Source: Deferribacteraceae bacterium V6Fe1 (GTDB lineage Bacteria; Chrysiogenota; Deferribacteres; Deferribacterales; Deferrivibrionaceae). Taken from it: DNA of 64,000 nt. Below the pieces are notes generated by a model, which did not search any database, had not been told where the DNA came from, and saw only the letters and a program-made list of their open reading frames with translations. The translations under genes were made by a program, and so were the position numbers. Each line of letters opens with the position of its first letter. The first letter of the stretch is position 1. Location: assembly GCA_022813675.1 (NCBI GenBank), contig CP063375.1, forward strand, positions 632,001-696,000, given 5' to 3'. This document shows positions 42,353-52,078 of the stretch, piece after piece.

Positions 42353-43663
42353 TTGAAAAAGTATATCCTTATAGCAGACCCGTCAAAGCTGTCAAGGTTT
42401 CTTTTAGAAAGTCTATTACAGGAGAAATATGGGATACTTTCGGTATCTTCTTACTCTGAGGCCATAGATGTCCTAAAGGAGACACTCCCGTCTCTTGCCA
42501 TTGTTTCATACGAACTTAAAGACGGGCAAGGGGTTGAGCTTTGCAAATATATGAAGAATGACGATAAGTTAAAAAATGTTCCGGTTATCGTTCTAAGCTC
42601 AAATGAGGACGAAAAGACAAGGATTACCGTATATGAAGACGGAGCAATCGATTTTGTCCCTAAGAGCAAAATCAATGAAGAGTTTGCAAAATATATAGAT
42701 GAGCTGATGGATTTGCTTTCTTTAATTGATGTTAGGTCTGCCACGGCATTTGTGGTGGATGACAGTATAGTCCAATTAAAGTTTATTGAAAATATCCTAA
42801 AATCGGTAGGTGTTGATGTCACCCTTTTCACCGACCCAAAGGAGCTTATTGCTTCACTTGAAAATACCATTCCGGATGTTATTATATCAGACCTTTATAT
42901 GGATGATATAGACGGCATAAAACTGACCAAATTTTTAAGAAAAAATAAAAAGCTTAAGCATGTCCCGATTATCATCCAAACATCATCAAGGGACGGCGGT
43001 ATATTAAGAACGTTGATGATTCACGGTGCCAATGATTATGTGCTGAAGCCATACTCTGCCGAAGAGCTTTTACTAAAATTTACCACAGCATACAAATCAA
43101 AAAAGCTATACGATGAACTTGAAGAAACAAATCGTAAGCTCTTTACAAAAGCCACCATTGATGGATTGACAGGGATATATAACAGACGTTTTTTTATGGA
43201 GCAATTTCAATTTATGCTTCTCAACGCAAAAAGATATGAGCAAGACTTAGGATTTATTATTCTTGATATCGATAATTTTAAAAATATTAATGACACTTAC
43301 GGTCACAGTTGCGGTGATGAAGTCCTTATAACCATTGCAAAATGTCTTAAACTCACCTTGCGTCAAACAGACATTGTAGGCAGATTTGGCGGAGAAGAAT
43401 TTGTCTGCCTGCTGCCAAATATTACAAAAAACGGTTTTTTTATGGTATTAAAAAAGTTGCTTAATAACATCAGAAACCTTGAAGTCACATTTGAGGATAG
43501 AAAAATACAATTTACAGCAAGTCTTGGGGCTGTAAATTGCTTAAATAAAGATAGTGTTGATGCTATAATCAAAGATGCCGACACACTACTGTATAAAGCT
43601 AAAACTTCGGGCAAGGATAAGGCGTTTCTTGAATTTGACGAAGATATTATAGAGCTAATTTAG
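42353..43663 (+). CDS. PleD-like diguanylate cyclase with two receiver domains
   Basis: The 436-residue protein has receiver 1 (about 1-120), receiver 2 (about 128-245) and a GGDEF domain (about 275-430) with active-site RFGGEEFVCLLP. Receiver 2 keeps the phosphoacceptor Asp (VIISDLYM). In receiver 1 the position is Ser (S52 in AIVSYELKDGQG), so it probably serves dimerisation only. No RxxD inhibitory site is evident. It starts at TTG with GGGG upstream. It makes cyclic di-GMP in response to phosphorylation. Confidence 0.9.
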   Translation: MKKYILIADPSKLSRFLLESLLQEKYGILSVSSYSEAIDVLKETLPSLAIVSYELKDGQGVELCKYMKNDDKLKNVPVIVLSSNEDEKTRITVYEDGAIDFVPKSKINEEFAKYIDELMDLLSLIDVRSATAFVVDDSIVQLKFIENILKSVGVDVTLFTDPKELIASLENTIPDVIISDLYMDDIDGIKLTKFLRKNKKLKHVPIIIQTSSRDGGILRTLMIHGANDYVLKPYSAEELLLKFTTAYKSKKLYDELEETNRKLFTKATIDGLTGIYNRRFFMEQFQFMLLNAKRYEQDLGFIILDIDNFKNINDTYGHSCGDEVLITIAKCLKLTLRQTDIVGRFGGEEFVCLLPNITKNGFFMVLKKLLNNIRNLEVTFEDRKIQFTASLGAVNCLNKDSVDAIIKDADTLLYKAKTSGKDKAFLEFDEDIIELI

Positions 43664-43726
43664 TTTTAACATTATTTATTTTACGTTCGTATTGAATAAA
43701 AATCGTTACTGTTGTAAGCTTTTATC

Positions 43727-45376
43727 ATGAAAAATATCTATCCATCGTTTAAAACAAGGATAATCCTCTTTTATATAATTTTCGGGCTCATCCCTATGCT
43801 TCTTATATCATACCACTCTTTTAACGCGGCTGCCAAATCTATTCTGGAAATCTCTCATAATCAGACTTCTCAACTTGTTAACAATATTGCTGCACAAACT
43901 GAAGATTTTTACAAAAATACTGTTTCAGATATTTATCAAATGTCAGAAAATCCGTTAGTTCAGCTCTCATTTTTACAATTTTCTTACGGCCAAAGAATGG
44001 ATACAATTAGGGACAGACTCATCTTATACAGGGCTAACTCAAACATATACAAAAGTATCTTTTTGTTTAACAAAAACAATACTCTCATACTTTCCATACC
44101 TGAAAATAGTATAAATGAGCTGACAATAGGAAGTGGCAATATAGCGGAATCTCTAAATACCGACTTTTCAACATTTATAGACTCAGATAACATTTACCTT
44201 CTGAAAAGGGTCTATGATTTCGAGGACTTGTCTTCACCTGTAGGGCTACTTGTATTTCAAATTGAAAAAAGCAAATTTTTTAGATTTATAGATAGACTTA
44301 AACTGACCGATAAGGATGTAAAGCTTATACACTCAGGCGGTGAAATAATTTATAAAAATAATGAAATTTCCCCTAGCCTAACCTATAGACAATTTCAATC
44401 GAATGTCCCCTCTTTAAATTGGACATACAGCGTTTATGTACCAGAATCATTCTTATTTAGTAAAATAAGTATATTAAAAGAGAAAACTCTTCTTTTTGTT
44501 TTCACGGTAACATTGTTTGCACTTATTGCAGCTCTTTATTTTGCAGAAAAACTTATTACACCAATAAGAAAGGTCATTAAAGGAACTGCAGAATTTGCTA
44601 AAGGGAATTTTAAATATAGAATAGATATTAAAAGGGGAAGAGAAATTAAGATGCTTGCCGATTCATTTAACAAAATGGCAGAGGATATAGAAAAAAGGCA
44701 AGAAGAGTTGATACAGATAAATAAGCTGGCATCTTTAGGACTTATGTCTGCAGGTATTGCTCACGAAATAAAAAATCCTCTTGCAGGTATAAAAACTACA
44801 GCTCAGCTTTTGCTAAAGAGAAATACAAATGATCCAAATAACGAGTTAATTCAATCTATAGTTGAGGAAACAGACAGGTTGAATCGCACACTAAAGAATA
44901 TGCTCAATTTTGCAAAACCAACCCCCGCAAAGATAGAAAGGGTTGGTCTAAGACAAAGTGTAGAATATGCTATTAACCTTCTTAGAAAAGACGTTGAAGG
45001 TAAGAATATAAAATTTAATGTTGAAGTGGAAGATATTTACGTTGTTGTTGATAAAGACCAGATGACTCAAATATTTTTTAATCTGATTCTCAATGCAATT
45101 CAATCTATAGACAAGAAAATAGGAATGATAAACATATTTACGGAAACAAATAGCACCCCTCCAAAAATTATTATTCAAGACAATGGAAAAGGGATTGATT
45201 CGTCTAACTTAAACAGAATATTTGATCCTTTCTTTTCACTTAATCCCGATGGAAGCGGGCTTGGGCTTTCCATCGTATTTAACTTGCTGACACAAAATAA
45301 CATTGAGATAAAAATAGACTCAGAGCTTGGTGTTGGCACTAAAATAACGTTAATTTTTAATAGGGAAGCAAACTAA
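43727..45376 (+). CDS. NtrB-type sensor histidine kinase
   Basis: The 549-residue protein has a first helix (about 10-30), a large periplasmic double-Cache-like domain (about 31-250), a second helix (about 255-275), HAMP, HisKA with AGIAHEIKNPLAGIKTTAQL, and an ATPase domain (DNGKGID; GSGLGLSIVFN). It shares one base with the downstream NtrC-type regulator. The Cache-type domain suggests binding of a small organic ligand, but which is unknown. Confidence 0.92.
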   Translation: MKNIYPSFKTRIILFYIIFGLIPMLLISYHSFNAAAKSILEISHNQTSQLVNNIAAQTEDFYKNTVSDIYQMSENPLVQLSFLQFSYGQRMDTIRDRLILYRANSNIYKSIFLFNKNNTLILSIPENSINELTIGSGNIAESLNTDFSTFIDSDNIYLLKRVYDFEDLSSPVGLLVFQIEKSKFFRFIDRLKLTDKDVKLIHSGGEIIYKNNEISPSLTYRQFQSNVPSLNWTYSVYVPESFLFSKISILKEKTLLFVFTVTLFALIAALYFAEKLITPIRKVIKGTAEFAKGNFKYRIDIKRGREIKMLADSFNKMAEDIEKRQEELIQINKLASLGLMSAGIAHEIKNPLAGIKTTAQLLLKRNTNDPNNELIQSIVEETDRLNRTLKNMLNFAKPTPAKIERVGLRQSVEYAINLLRKDVEGKNIKFNVEVEDIYVVVDKDQMTQIFFNLILNAIQSIDKKIGMINIFTETNSTPPKIIIQDNGKGIDSSNLNRIFDPFFSLNPDGSGLGLSIVFNLLTQNNIEIKIDSELGVGTKITLIFNREAN

Positions 45377-46719
45377 TGAATAAGGTTTATGTGCTTGATG
45401 ATGAAAAAGTATTGGCAAACTCACTGAAAATTGCCCTTGAAGATGTTGGATTTAGCTCGTTTGCATTTTATACCGCTGACGATTTTTTAAGGAAAGTTGG
45501 TACGGAAGAGCCTGATATTGCCATTATTGATTTGAGGCTACCCGATATGAATGGTCTTGACGTATTAAAAACCGTTAAAAATATCAGCAGCAATATTGAA
45601 GCAATTATGATTACCGCCCACGGTGACATACATTCGGCGATAGCTGCTATCAAGGCAGGGGCTTATGACTTTATAAATAAGCCTTTTGAGCTGGATGAAA
45701 TGCTTCATATCGTTGAAAAGTGTATAGCAGAAAAAAAGAGCAAGCAGGAGATTGAACACTTCAGAAATAAAACATATAAAAGTGCAGATATAGGCAAATT
45801 AATAGGCATTTCCCCCAAATTAAATGAACTTTTAAAAACAGTAAAAATAGTGGCACAGCATGATTCTACAGTGCTTATTACCGGTGAAAGCGGAGTAGGG
45901 AAAGAGTTGATTGCCAAGGCTCTCCATAATGAAAGTTTAAGAAAAAATGAAAAGTTTATTGACATAAACTGCTCAAGCATGCCCGAACACCTTCTTGAAA
46001 CAGAACTTTTCGGCTATGAAAAGGGTGCTTTTACAGATGCTAAAAACAGAAAACCGGGTCTTATTGAGCTTGCTGACAAAGGTACGCTTTTTCTTGATGA
46101 GATTGGTGATATGCCTCTTCAATTACAACCCAAGCTGCTAAGATTTTTGGAAAACAAGACATTTAGAAGAATTGGCGGTAAAGAAGAGATTAAGGTAGAT
46201 GTAAGAATAGTAGCTGCTACAAACAGAAATTTAAAGCAATTGGTTGAAAGTGGAAAGTTTAGGAGCGATTTTTACTATCGATTAAACATAATCCCTATCG
46301 AAGTCCCCCCTTTGCGTGAAAGGGTTTCTGACATCCCTTTGCTTGCTGACTACTTTTTAAGAAATTACTCAAAAAAGTTTGGTAAAAATTTAGCTTTTGA
46401 TGATGAAGTAGTAGATATTTTCAAACATTATTCTTGGCCTGGTAATGTAAGGGAGCTAAAAAACATAATTGAACGACTTGCGCTACTTGCTTCCGAAAAT
46501 TTCATAAGCTTGGATATGCTCCCTTCAGAAATGAAAGAGATTAAGGGGGAAATATTAAACAATTTGGAACATAAACTGCTGCTTTATGAAAAGCAGCTTA
46601 TCGAGGAAGCTCTTGTGGAGGCAGAAGGTGTCAAGCAAAAAGCTGCCGAAATATTAGGGATAAGCAGACACTCTCTTAAAAGAAGGTTAGCAAAAATAAA
46701 TGAAATACTCGGCAATTAG
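45376..46719 (+). CDS. Sigma-54-dependent response regulator (NtrC family)
   Basis: The 447-residue protein has a receiver (phosphoacceptor Asp in IAIIDLRLP), an AAA+ domain and a Fis-type helix-turn-helix. Walker A is TGESGVGKELIAK and Walker B is GTLFLDEIGDM. The sigma-54 loop reads GAFTDA (D221 in place of the second Gly) instead of GAFTGA. The C-terminus VKQKAAEILGISRHSLKRRL is the HTH. It activates RpoN promoters in response to the kinase just upstream. Confidence 0.92.
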   Translation: MNKVYVLDDEKVLANSLKIALEDVGFSSFAFYTADDFLRKVGTEEPDIAIIDLRLPDMNGLDVLKTVKNISSNIEAIMITAHGDIHSAIAAIKAGAYDFINKPFELDEMLHIVEKCIAEKKSKQEIEHFRNKTYKSADIGKLIGISPKLNELLKTVKIVAQHDSTVLITGESGVGKELIAKALHNESLRKNEKFIDINCSSMPEHLLETELFGYEKGAFTDAKNRKPGLIELADKGTLFLDEIGDMPLQLQPKLLRFLENKTFRRIGGKEEIKVDVRIVAATNRNLKQLVESGKFRSDFYYRLNIIPIEVPPLRERVSDIPLLADYFLRNYSKKFGKNLAFDDEVVDIFKHYSWPGNVRELKNIIERLALLASENFISLDMLPSEMKEIKGEILNNLEHKLLLYEKQLIEEALVEAEGVKQKAAEILGISRHSLKRRLAKINEILGN

Positions 46720-47608
46720 TCTTTTATTTTACTTACTTTTTATCACCTCAGCCTTTTGTCAAAATATAGTAATAATATCTTACAATATGGATGGACTCAT
46801 AGAAAAAGGTATAAGGGATGAAATCTTAAGTAGATATCCCGATACGCGCTTTTACACATTTGCATGCAATAAAAATAAAAAGATATTAAGAAGTTATTAT
46901 CCATTCATACAAAAAATCGACCCGGATATGATTTTTGTTAACGGGAAAGAAGCCGTTAAGGATATTTACAATTCACATCTTTTTGATAAAGAAATTGTTT
47001 TTCATATAAAGGGCGATCCCGTAAAAGAGAATATTGTTGCAAGCAATGCTTTACCTGTGGCCCGATTAACAGGAGTTACTACTGAAATATCCATTTTGGA
47101 GCATATTAAAGTATTATTGCAAATGAAGAATTTCAAAACTCTTGGTGTGCTAAAACAAAGCATAGACAATGAATATCTAAGCAGTGTCATTGAGATCAAA
47201 AGATTAAGTAAGTTTTTTAACTTTGATGTCAAAGAAATTTCAGTAAAAGATATGGCGGAAGGGAAAAATATTTTAGATGGCATTGACATAGTTTATATCC
47301 CTTACACTCAAATACCAGGGGTAGAAATAATTGATTATATTAACAAAAAAAAGATTCCTACTTTGTCGGAAAATGATTATTTTGTTCTCAAACACGGTGC
47401 ATTGATGGCGCTCGTAGTAGATGAATACAGGGCGGGGAGATTTGCCGGTCAAAAGGCAGTAAAAGTGTTAAGCGGTGCAAAAGCTTCAACCATACCCATA
47501 ACTAAGATTGAACATTTTATGGTTGTGGTAAACCTTGATACCGCAAAAAAGATTAATTATCAAATACCCACTAAATTTTTAATAATTGCGGATAAAATTG
47601 TCAGATAA
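46700..47608 (+). CDS. ABC-type substrate-binding protein (PF04392-like)
   Basis: The 302-residue protein has a signal peptide (about 1-21, SLLFYLLFITSAFC followed by Q) and a two-lobe periplasmic binding fold: IVIISYNMDG, FVNGKEAVKDI, ARLTGVTTEIS and ENDYFVLKHGAL, AGRFAGQKAVKVL. It overlaps the sigma-54 regulator by 20 bases but no permease or ATPase genes follow. It may deliver a ligand to the kinase rather than to a transporter. Confidence 0.8.
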   Translation: MKYSAISLLFYLLFITSAFCQNIVIISYNMDGLIEKGIRDEILSRYPDTRFYTFACNKNKKILRSYYPFIQKIDPDMIFVNGKEAVKDIYNSHLFDKEIVFHIKGDPVKENIVASNALPVARLTGVTTEISILEHIKVLLQMKNFKTLGVLKQSIDNEYLSSVIEIKRLSKFFNFDVKEISVKDMAEGKNILDGIDIVYIPYTQIPGVEIIDYINKKKIPTLSENDYFVLKHGALMALVVDEYRAGRFAGQKAVKVLSGAKASTIPITKIEHFMVVVNLDTAKKINYQIPTKFLIIADKIVR

Positions 47609-47618
47609 TTTTTTTATA

Positions 47619-49031
47619 CTATTTCAAACAAGGTAAATACAACGCAAATTCCGCACCTTCGTTTGGCTGAGATTTAACTTTTATAGTCCCGCCGTGATGT
47701 TTTAAAATGGAATATGCTGATGTCAGTCCAAGACCACGTCTTTGAGCAAGATTCGTTGTAAAAAAAGGCTCAAATATTTTGTTAATTATATCTGGTCTGA
47801 TACCTTTTCCATAATCCTTGATAGTAATCTTAACATATCTCCCTTTTGGCAAGATATTTTTTACTTCAGTATAGTCTGCATAATCAACCTTTACGTCTAT
47901 TTTAGCCTTGCCATCCGAAGCCTCAACAGCGTTAAGTATTACCTCTTCAATTGCATTTCTTATCTGATTTTCGTCAAATTCAAGCTCGCATATATTTTTA
48001 TGCATAACATAACTAATATCAGCCTTATATTTTTCCCGAAACTCCTGCAGTATTTTTAATAAAAATATATCTAAGTTGTAAGTTTTCAAAAATGGAGAAC
48101 CACCTTCTGAAAATGTAATCAGTTTGGAGGTTATAGACTTGGAAGTTTCCAATACCTTCCAGAGCTCATTTATATACCCCTTTACAGCCGAATCTACACA
48201 AAGAGCTTCTATCGCATCAAGATAGCCATAAATAACCGTAAATAAATTATTAAAATTATGTGCTATACCAGCTGCAAGAGTCCCTACAGTATTAAGCTTT
48301 TGCTCTGTCTGAATTATTTCCAAAAGTTTTGCTCGCTCGGATACATCATGGATTATAGAAAAAAGCAACGGTTTGCCATCTAAAGTTATCGGCGAACTGT
48401 AAACTTCCACATCCCTTATTTCACCGGTTTTCAATCTATGCTTAAAGTTAAAGTAATTCCTCGCCTCAATCTTAGCCCTTTGCATTTCAAACTTAACCTG
48501 CTCAGCAGACAAAATATTTATATCCTGAATTTTCATGCTCCTTAATTCATTTAGACTATAACCATAAAACTGATGCGCAGATTCGTTTGCATCTATTATC
48601 TCGCCTGTTTCAGGGTCTATTAACAGCATAATAGCCTTATGTAACCGAAACATATTCTCAAACTTCTCTTTCTCCTTATAAAGCTCACTCTCATCAAAAA
48701 TAATTGCCACAAAAACATTTCTATCTTGGTAAGTGCTCGTGGTCAAGCTAACCGTAACAGGATATGTAGTGCCGTCCTTCCTTTGATGCAAGGTATTGAA
48801 ACTAATCTTTTCTTTTTCCCCCTTCTTTAATGGGGTCAGTAACAAATCAAACTTTTCCTTGGTAAGTTTTGGCTTAATATCCATTGGCGTTAGATTGAGT
48901 ATTTCATTTTTTGTATATCCTATATTGTTAAGCGCAGCTTTATTCATGTATAAAAACTTGTACGTATCTTTATCAAAAACATATATTTCGTTAAGCGAGT
49001 TCTCTAAGACGTCAGATATAAACTTGTCCAT
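47619..49031 (-). CDS. PAS-domain sensor histidine kinase
   Basis: The 470-residue soluble protein has two PAS domains (about 3-118 and 125-235) and a kinase core with phosphoacceptor motif GIAHNFNNLFTVIYGYLDAI (HNFNN type), then DYGKGIRPD and RRGLGLTSAYSIL. No membrane segment is seen, so it senses a cytoplasmic signal. No regulator is adjacent; it is an orphan. It converges with the substrate-binding protein gene and follows selD by 3 bases. Confidence 0.88.
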   Translation of the reverse strand: MDKFISDVLENSLNEIYVFDKDTYKFLYMNKAALNNIGYTKNEILNLTPMDIKPKLTKEKFDLLLTPLKKGEKEKISFNTLHQRKDGTTYPVTVSLTTSTYQDRNVFVAIIFDESELYKEKEKFENMFRLHKAIMLLIDPETGEIIDANESAHQFYGYSLNELRSMKIQDINILSAEQVKFEMQRAKIEARNYFNFKHRLKTGEIRDVEVYSSPITLDGKPLLFSIIHDVSERAKLLEIIQTEQKLNTVGTLAAGIAHNFNNLFTVIYGYLDAIEALCVDSAVKGYINELWKVLETSKSITSKLITFSEGGSPFLKTYNLDIFLLKILQEFREKYKADISYVMHKNICELEFDENQIRNAIEEVILNAVEASDGKAKIDVKVDYADYTEVKNILPKGRYVKITIKDYGKGIRPDIINKIFEPFFTTNLAQRRGLGLTSAYSILKHHGGTIKVKSQPNEGAEFALYLPCLK

Positions 49032-49034
49032 ATT

Positions 49035-50063
49035 CTACTTTAAAATGATATATTTATCCGCCTTGTCCGTCACAAGGCCTGCAATAATTGACTCCCCATA
49101 ACCGAGCCCCTTTAACTCTTCAAGCATCTTTTTTGCATCGTCAAAGCTGACACCTATCAAAAGCCCACCCGAAGTCTGCGGGTCAAAAAACAATATCTCC
49201 TTATTATCCTTAGCAATATACTCATACTCATCTATAATAAATTGCTTATTAAAATATGCACCAGCCGGTATTATCCCCATATCAGCAAAGGACAATGCAG
49301 AGTCTAATAATTTGAAATTTTCAGTGTACACTTCTACCGATTTGTCAGACCCTTTTGCCATTTCGTACAGGTGCCCTGCAAATCCAAAACCGGTAACATC
49401 TGTCACTGCTGAGACATCGTATTTGTTTAATATTTCAGATGCTTTCTGATTTGACAAAAGCATTGTTTCAGTTACCTGCTCAATATCATTTTCCGAAGCA
49501 AGCTCCCCTTTGATAGCTGTTGTCAAAATCCCTATCCCAAGAGGCTTTGTATAAATAAGAAGGTCACCCTCCCTGAGTGTACAGTTTTTATAATATTTAT
49601 TATTTTCGGCATATCCGGTAACAGCAAAACCAAGCTTTATCTCACTGTCATCTACGGTGTGCCCGCCCAAAAGGGTACATTTTGCCTTATTAAGCTCTTC
49701 AACCGCACCTTGCATCATTTCTGCAATTACCTCTTCGTCTATATCACAATTATACATAAGCACAGAAAGAGCAGTAGCAGGTTTGCCGCCCATTGCAAAT
49801 ATATCACTCAATGAATTTATGGCAGCAATGCGACCAAATGTATAAGGGTCATCGACCACAGGTGTAATAAAATCAACAGTTTGGACAAGATAAAGGTCAT
49901 CTCTGATTTTATATACACCGGCATCATCACTGGTCTCAAAGCCAACCAGCAAATTCTCATCCTTTTCAATCTTTAAATTGCCAAGCGCTTTTGTCAGGTC
50001 CTCCGGACCTATTTTAGCAGCTCAGCCGGCAGCTTTTACAAACTGCGTCAACCTTCTTTTCAT
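49035..50063 (-). CDS. selD: Selenophosphate synthetase SelD with in-frame UGA (selenocysteine)
   Basis: The full gene is 342 residues when the TGA at 50024-50022 is read as Sec. It begins MKRRLTQFVKAAG-Sec-AAKIGPEDL, where Sec14 and K17 align with catalytic Cys17 and Lys20 of E. coli SelD. Without readthrough only 305 residues from an internal ATG at 49952 would be called. Later motifs include DFITPVVDDPYTFG, GGHTVDDSE and DVTGFGFAGHL. It makes selenophosphate from selenide and ATP. It overlaps yedF by four bases, and a stem-loop follows the UGA. Confidence 0.93.
49996..50010 (-). promoter_or_regulatory. SECIS-like hairpin of selD
   Basis: In the mRNA, AGGUCC-GGA-GGACCU forms a 6-bp stem starting 11 bases after the UGA. 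Bacterial SECIS elements lie just 3' of the UGA and have a G-rich apical loop; position and loop fit. SelB binding is inferred. Confidence 0.6.
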
Positions 50064-50641
50064 AACCTAATGACCTTATCCGCCTCAAAAAGTCTTTTCA
50101 TTACATTGTAACCATCGGTAATTTCGCCAACCTGCAACCGATTAACAAGCTCAAAATGTTCAAGACAAGTACCGCAGCTTAATATCTCAACCCCTTCAAG
50201 TTTTTTCAATTCATCAATGGTATTTGCATTAAGTGTCGTCAAATAAACACCTGAATTAACAAATATTATACTTGTAGGCATTGTATCCATATTCTTAATA
50301 TTGGCAATAAAGCCGCCCATCAGCTTTTCGCCGAGATAACAATCTCCATTACCGATTGCATTACTTCCAACATATAAAACAATATTCTGTGACACTTTTT
50401 TTTCGGTATTATTGCTTGTCAACTCACAAGTATAACCCTTGGCAATAGTTATTTCAAAAATACCATCTTTCTCCTGCACTTCAGATGTCAAGCCTTGGCT
50501 TGCAGCAAATTTCAACACATTCTCTTTAGAAGTGAAACTATCCACAAGTACAGTGACAATACCTTCAGAAATTGACTCCAAAGCTTTTTTGGTCATAATA
50601 ACCGGGGTAGGACAAGGTTTCCCTTTTGCATCTACAATCAT
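50060..50641 (-). CDS. yedF: Selenium metabolism protein YedF (TusA-like plus DsrE-like)
   Basis: The 193-residue protein has an N-terminal SirA/TusA domain with KGKPCPTPVIM (CPxP) at residues 5-15, and a C-terminal YedF domain from about 85, with NSGVYLTT and EILSCGTCLEHFEL. Genes of this type are coupled to selD in bacteria with selenophosphate metabolism and may carry selenium or sulfur. It overlaps selD by four bases. The upstream terminator leaves only 11 bases before its ATG. Confidence 0.88.
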   Translation of the reverse strand: MIVDAKGKPCPTPVIMTKKALESISEGIVTVLVDSFTSKENVLKFAASQGLTSEVQEKDGIFEITIAKGYTCELTSNNTEKKVSQNIVLYVGSNAIGNGDCYLGEKLMGGFIANIKNMDTMPTSIIFVNSGVYLTTLNANTIDELKKLEGVEILSCGTCLEHFELVNRLQVGEITDGYNVMKRLFEADKVIRL

Positions 50642-50652
50642 GTTAAACCCTC

Positions 50653-50681
50653 TTTAAAAAGAAAGGGGGGAATCCCCCTTT
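50653..50681 (-). terminator. Terminator between the aminotransferase and yedF
   Basis: On the minus strand AAAGGGGG and CCCCCTTT pair across a 4-base loop, followed by CTTTTTAAA. It ends the aminotransferase transcript. It lies only 11 bases before the yedF ATG, so yedF-selD depend on readthrough or an internal promoter. Confidence 0.8.
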
Positions 50682-50688
50682 ATAAAAA

Positions 50689-51993
50689 CTATGCTAAGTC
50701 TTTACAACCTTTATAAATTATATCAAAAAGCTCTTGCACCTGTTCGACCTCTATACAAGAAAATGCTATTCTCAAGTCGGTCTTATTCACAGAAATAGTA
50801 CCTACTCCATACTTATCGAGCAGATGGACTCTTAACTTTTCAGCGTCTACATTTTTCAGTTTTAAACACATAAAGTAGCCAGAGTTAAAAGGGTAGTAGG
50901 TAAACTCATCCGAATAATCGGTATTGTTTAACACCTCTTTTACCTTCAAACCTCTTGCTTTCATTATTTCATACTTTTTCTGCTTGTCAGCATAAAAGTT
51001 AGGATGCTCCAAAGCCTTTAATACAAATGTCTGAGATGGGTGAGGACAGTTTGAAATAGTCCCTCTGATAAGACCTGCGACCTTTTTCTCAAGCGCAGTC
51101 AAAAGATTTACCTGCGGAGTGTTGTTTGTAGAGCCAAAAGTGATAAATCCTACTCTGAATCCCCATACATATTCTTCCTTGGTAGCACCGTCAAGTTTAA
51201 CAGCCAACAGATTATCACTTTGTCCCGCTAGATAGCCGAAAAGTGATTCTGTCATACTATCTTCATAAAAAAGTCCAAAATAGGCATCATCAGTTACAAC
51301 TACAAGCTTTGTACCAGCATTAGCAATTTCAATTAAGCCTTTTGCAATCTTTTCCCCTTCATCCAATGTCGGCATGTAGCCTGCAGGGTTATTTGGAAAA
51401 TTCAATATAATAACGACTTTATCTTTCAAAGTGCTACACTCTTTGACTTTTGCAAGCAGTGCATCCACATCAAATTTTCCATCTTCCGTGAAAGTATTAA
51501 AGGTGCTTATTTCAGCCCCTCTTCTAACGGAAAATGTCAACCTGTAATTCCCCCAAAACATGTCAGGCATAACCACATAATCCCCGTTATCTAAAAATAG
51601 ATCCGCTACAATGCTAAGTCCGTGAGTCAAAGCATTGGTAACAATTGGTGTACTTATATATTTACCTTGCATAGTAGGGTTTTCTTTCAACATTTTCTCC
51701 TTCCATTTTGCTCGAAGCTCAGGCTTACCCGTAGCAGGGGCATATGGAAAAAGGTCTTTAGGGTCATATGAATTAAGCCCTTCATAAATACAATCAAGGT
51801 ACATTGGCTTGCCGTTTTCTGTAGCAGTACCTATAGTAGCGTTAAATTTATAGGCTTTCTCCTTTGCCTCTGCAGATTGTGTCAATATCCCTTTTGGCAT
51901 AAACAGATTTTTACCAAGATCGGAAAGCATTTCATATACTTTCGGATTTTCCTTTTTGATTAGCTCATTGAGCTCCAAAGCAATTGGGTTCAT
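50689..51993 (-). CDS. PLP-dependent class I/II aminotransferase
   Basis: The 434-residue fold-type I enzyme has NFPNNPAGYMPTLDEG, VVTDDAYFGLFY and the region LDGATKEEYVWGFRVGF. The Lys in GATKEEYVWG is the probable PLP Schiff-base residue. It resembles the aspartate/aromatic group but is longer (434 rather than about 390). Substrate cannot be fixed by eye. Its message ends at the terminator at 50653-50681. Confidence 0.83.
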   Translation of the reverse strand: MNPIALELNELIKKENPKVYEMLSDLGKNLFMPKGILTQSAEAKEKAYKFNATIGTATENGKPMYLDCIYEGLNSYDPKDLFPYAPATGKPELRAKWKEKMLKENPTMQGKYISTPIVTNALTHGLSIVADLFLDNGDYVVMPDMFWGNYRLTFSVRRGAEISTFNTFTEDGKFDVDALLAKVKECSTLKDKVVIILNFPNNPAGYMPTLDEGEKIAKGLIEIANAGTKLVVVTDDAYFGLFYEDSMTESLFGYLAGQSDNLLAVKLDGATKEEYVWGFRVGFITFGSTNNTPQVNLLTALEKKVAGLIRGTISNCPHPSQTFVLKALEHPNFYADKQKKYEIMKARGLKVKEVLNNTDYSDEFTYYPFNSGYFMCLKLKNVDAEKLRVHLLDKYGVGTISVNKTDLRIAFSCIEVEQVQELFDIIYKGCKDLA

Positions 51994-52078
51994 AACAACC
52001 TCCTAAAGTGTTAAGTTCTCCTTTATTTAGTTTATTAATAATTTTATTTCAATATGTATTGTAAATTTCCAAAAAAAA

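Noticed and set aside
49035-49952. selD as a truncated gene or pseudogene
   Set aside because: The frame continues upstream past one UGA with strong SelD homology and a SECIS-like stem; Sec is the better explanation.
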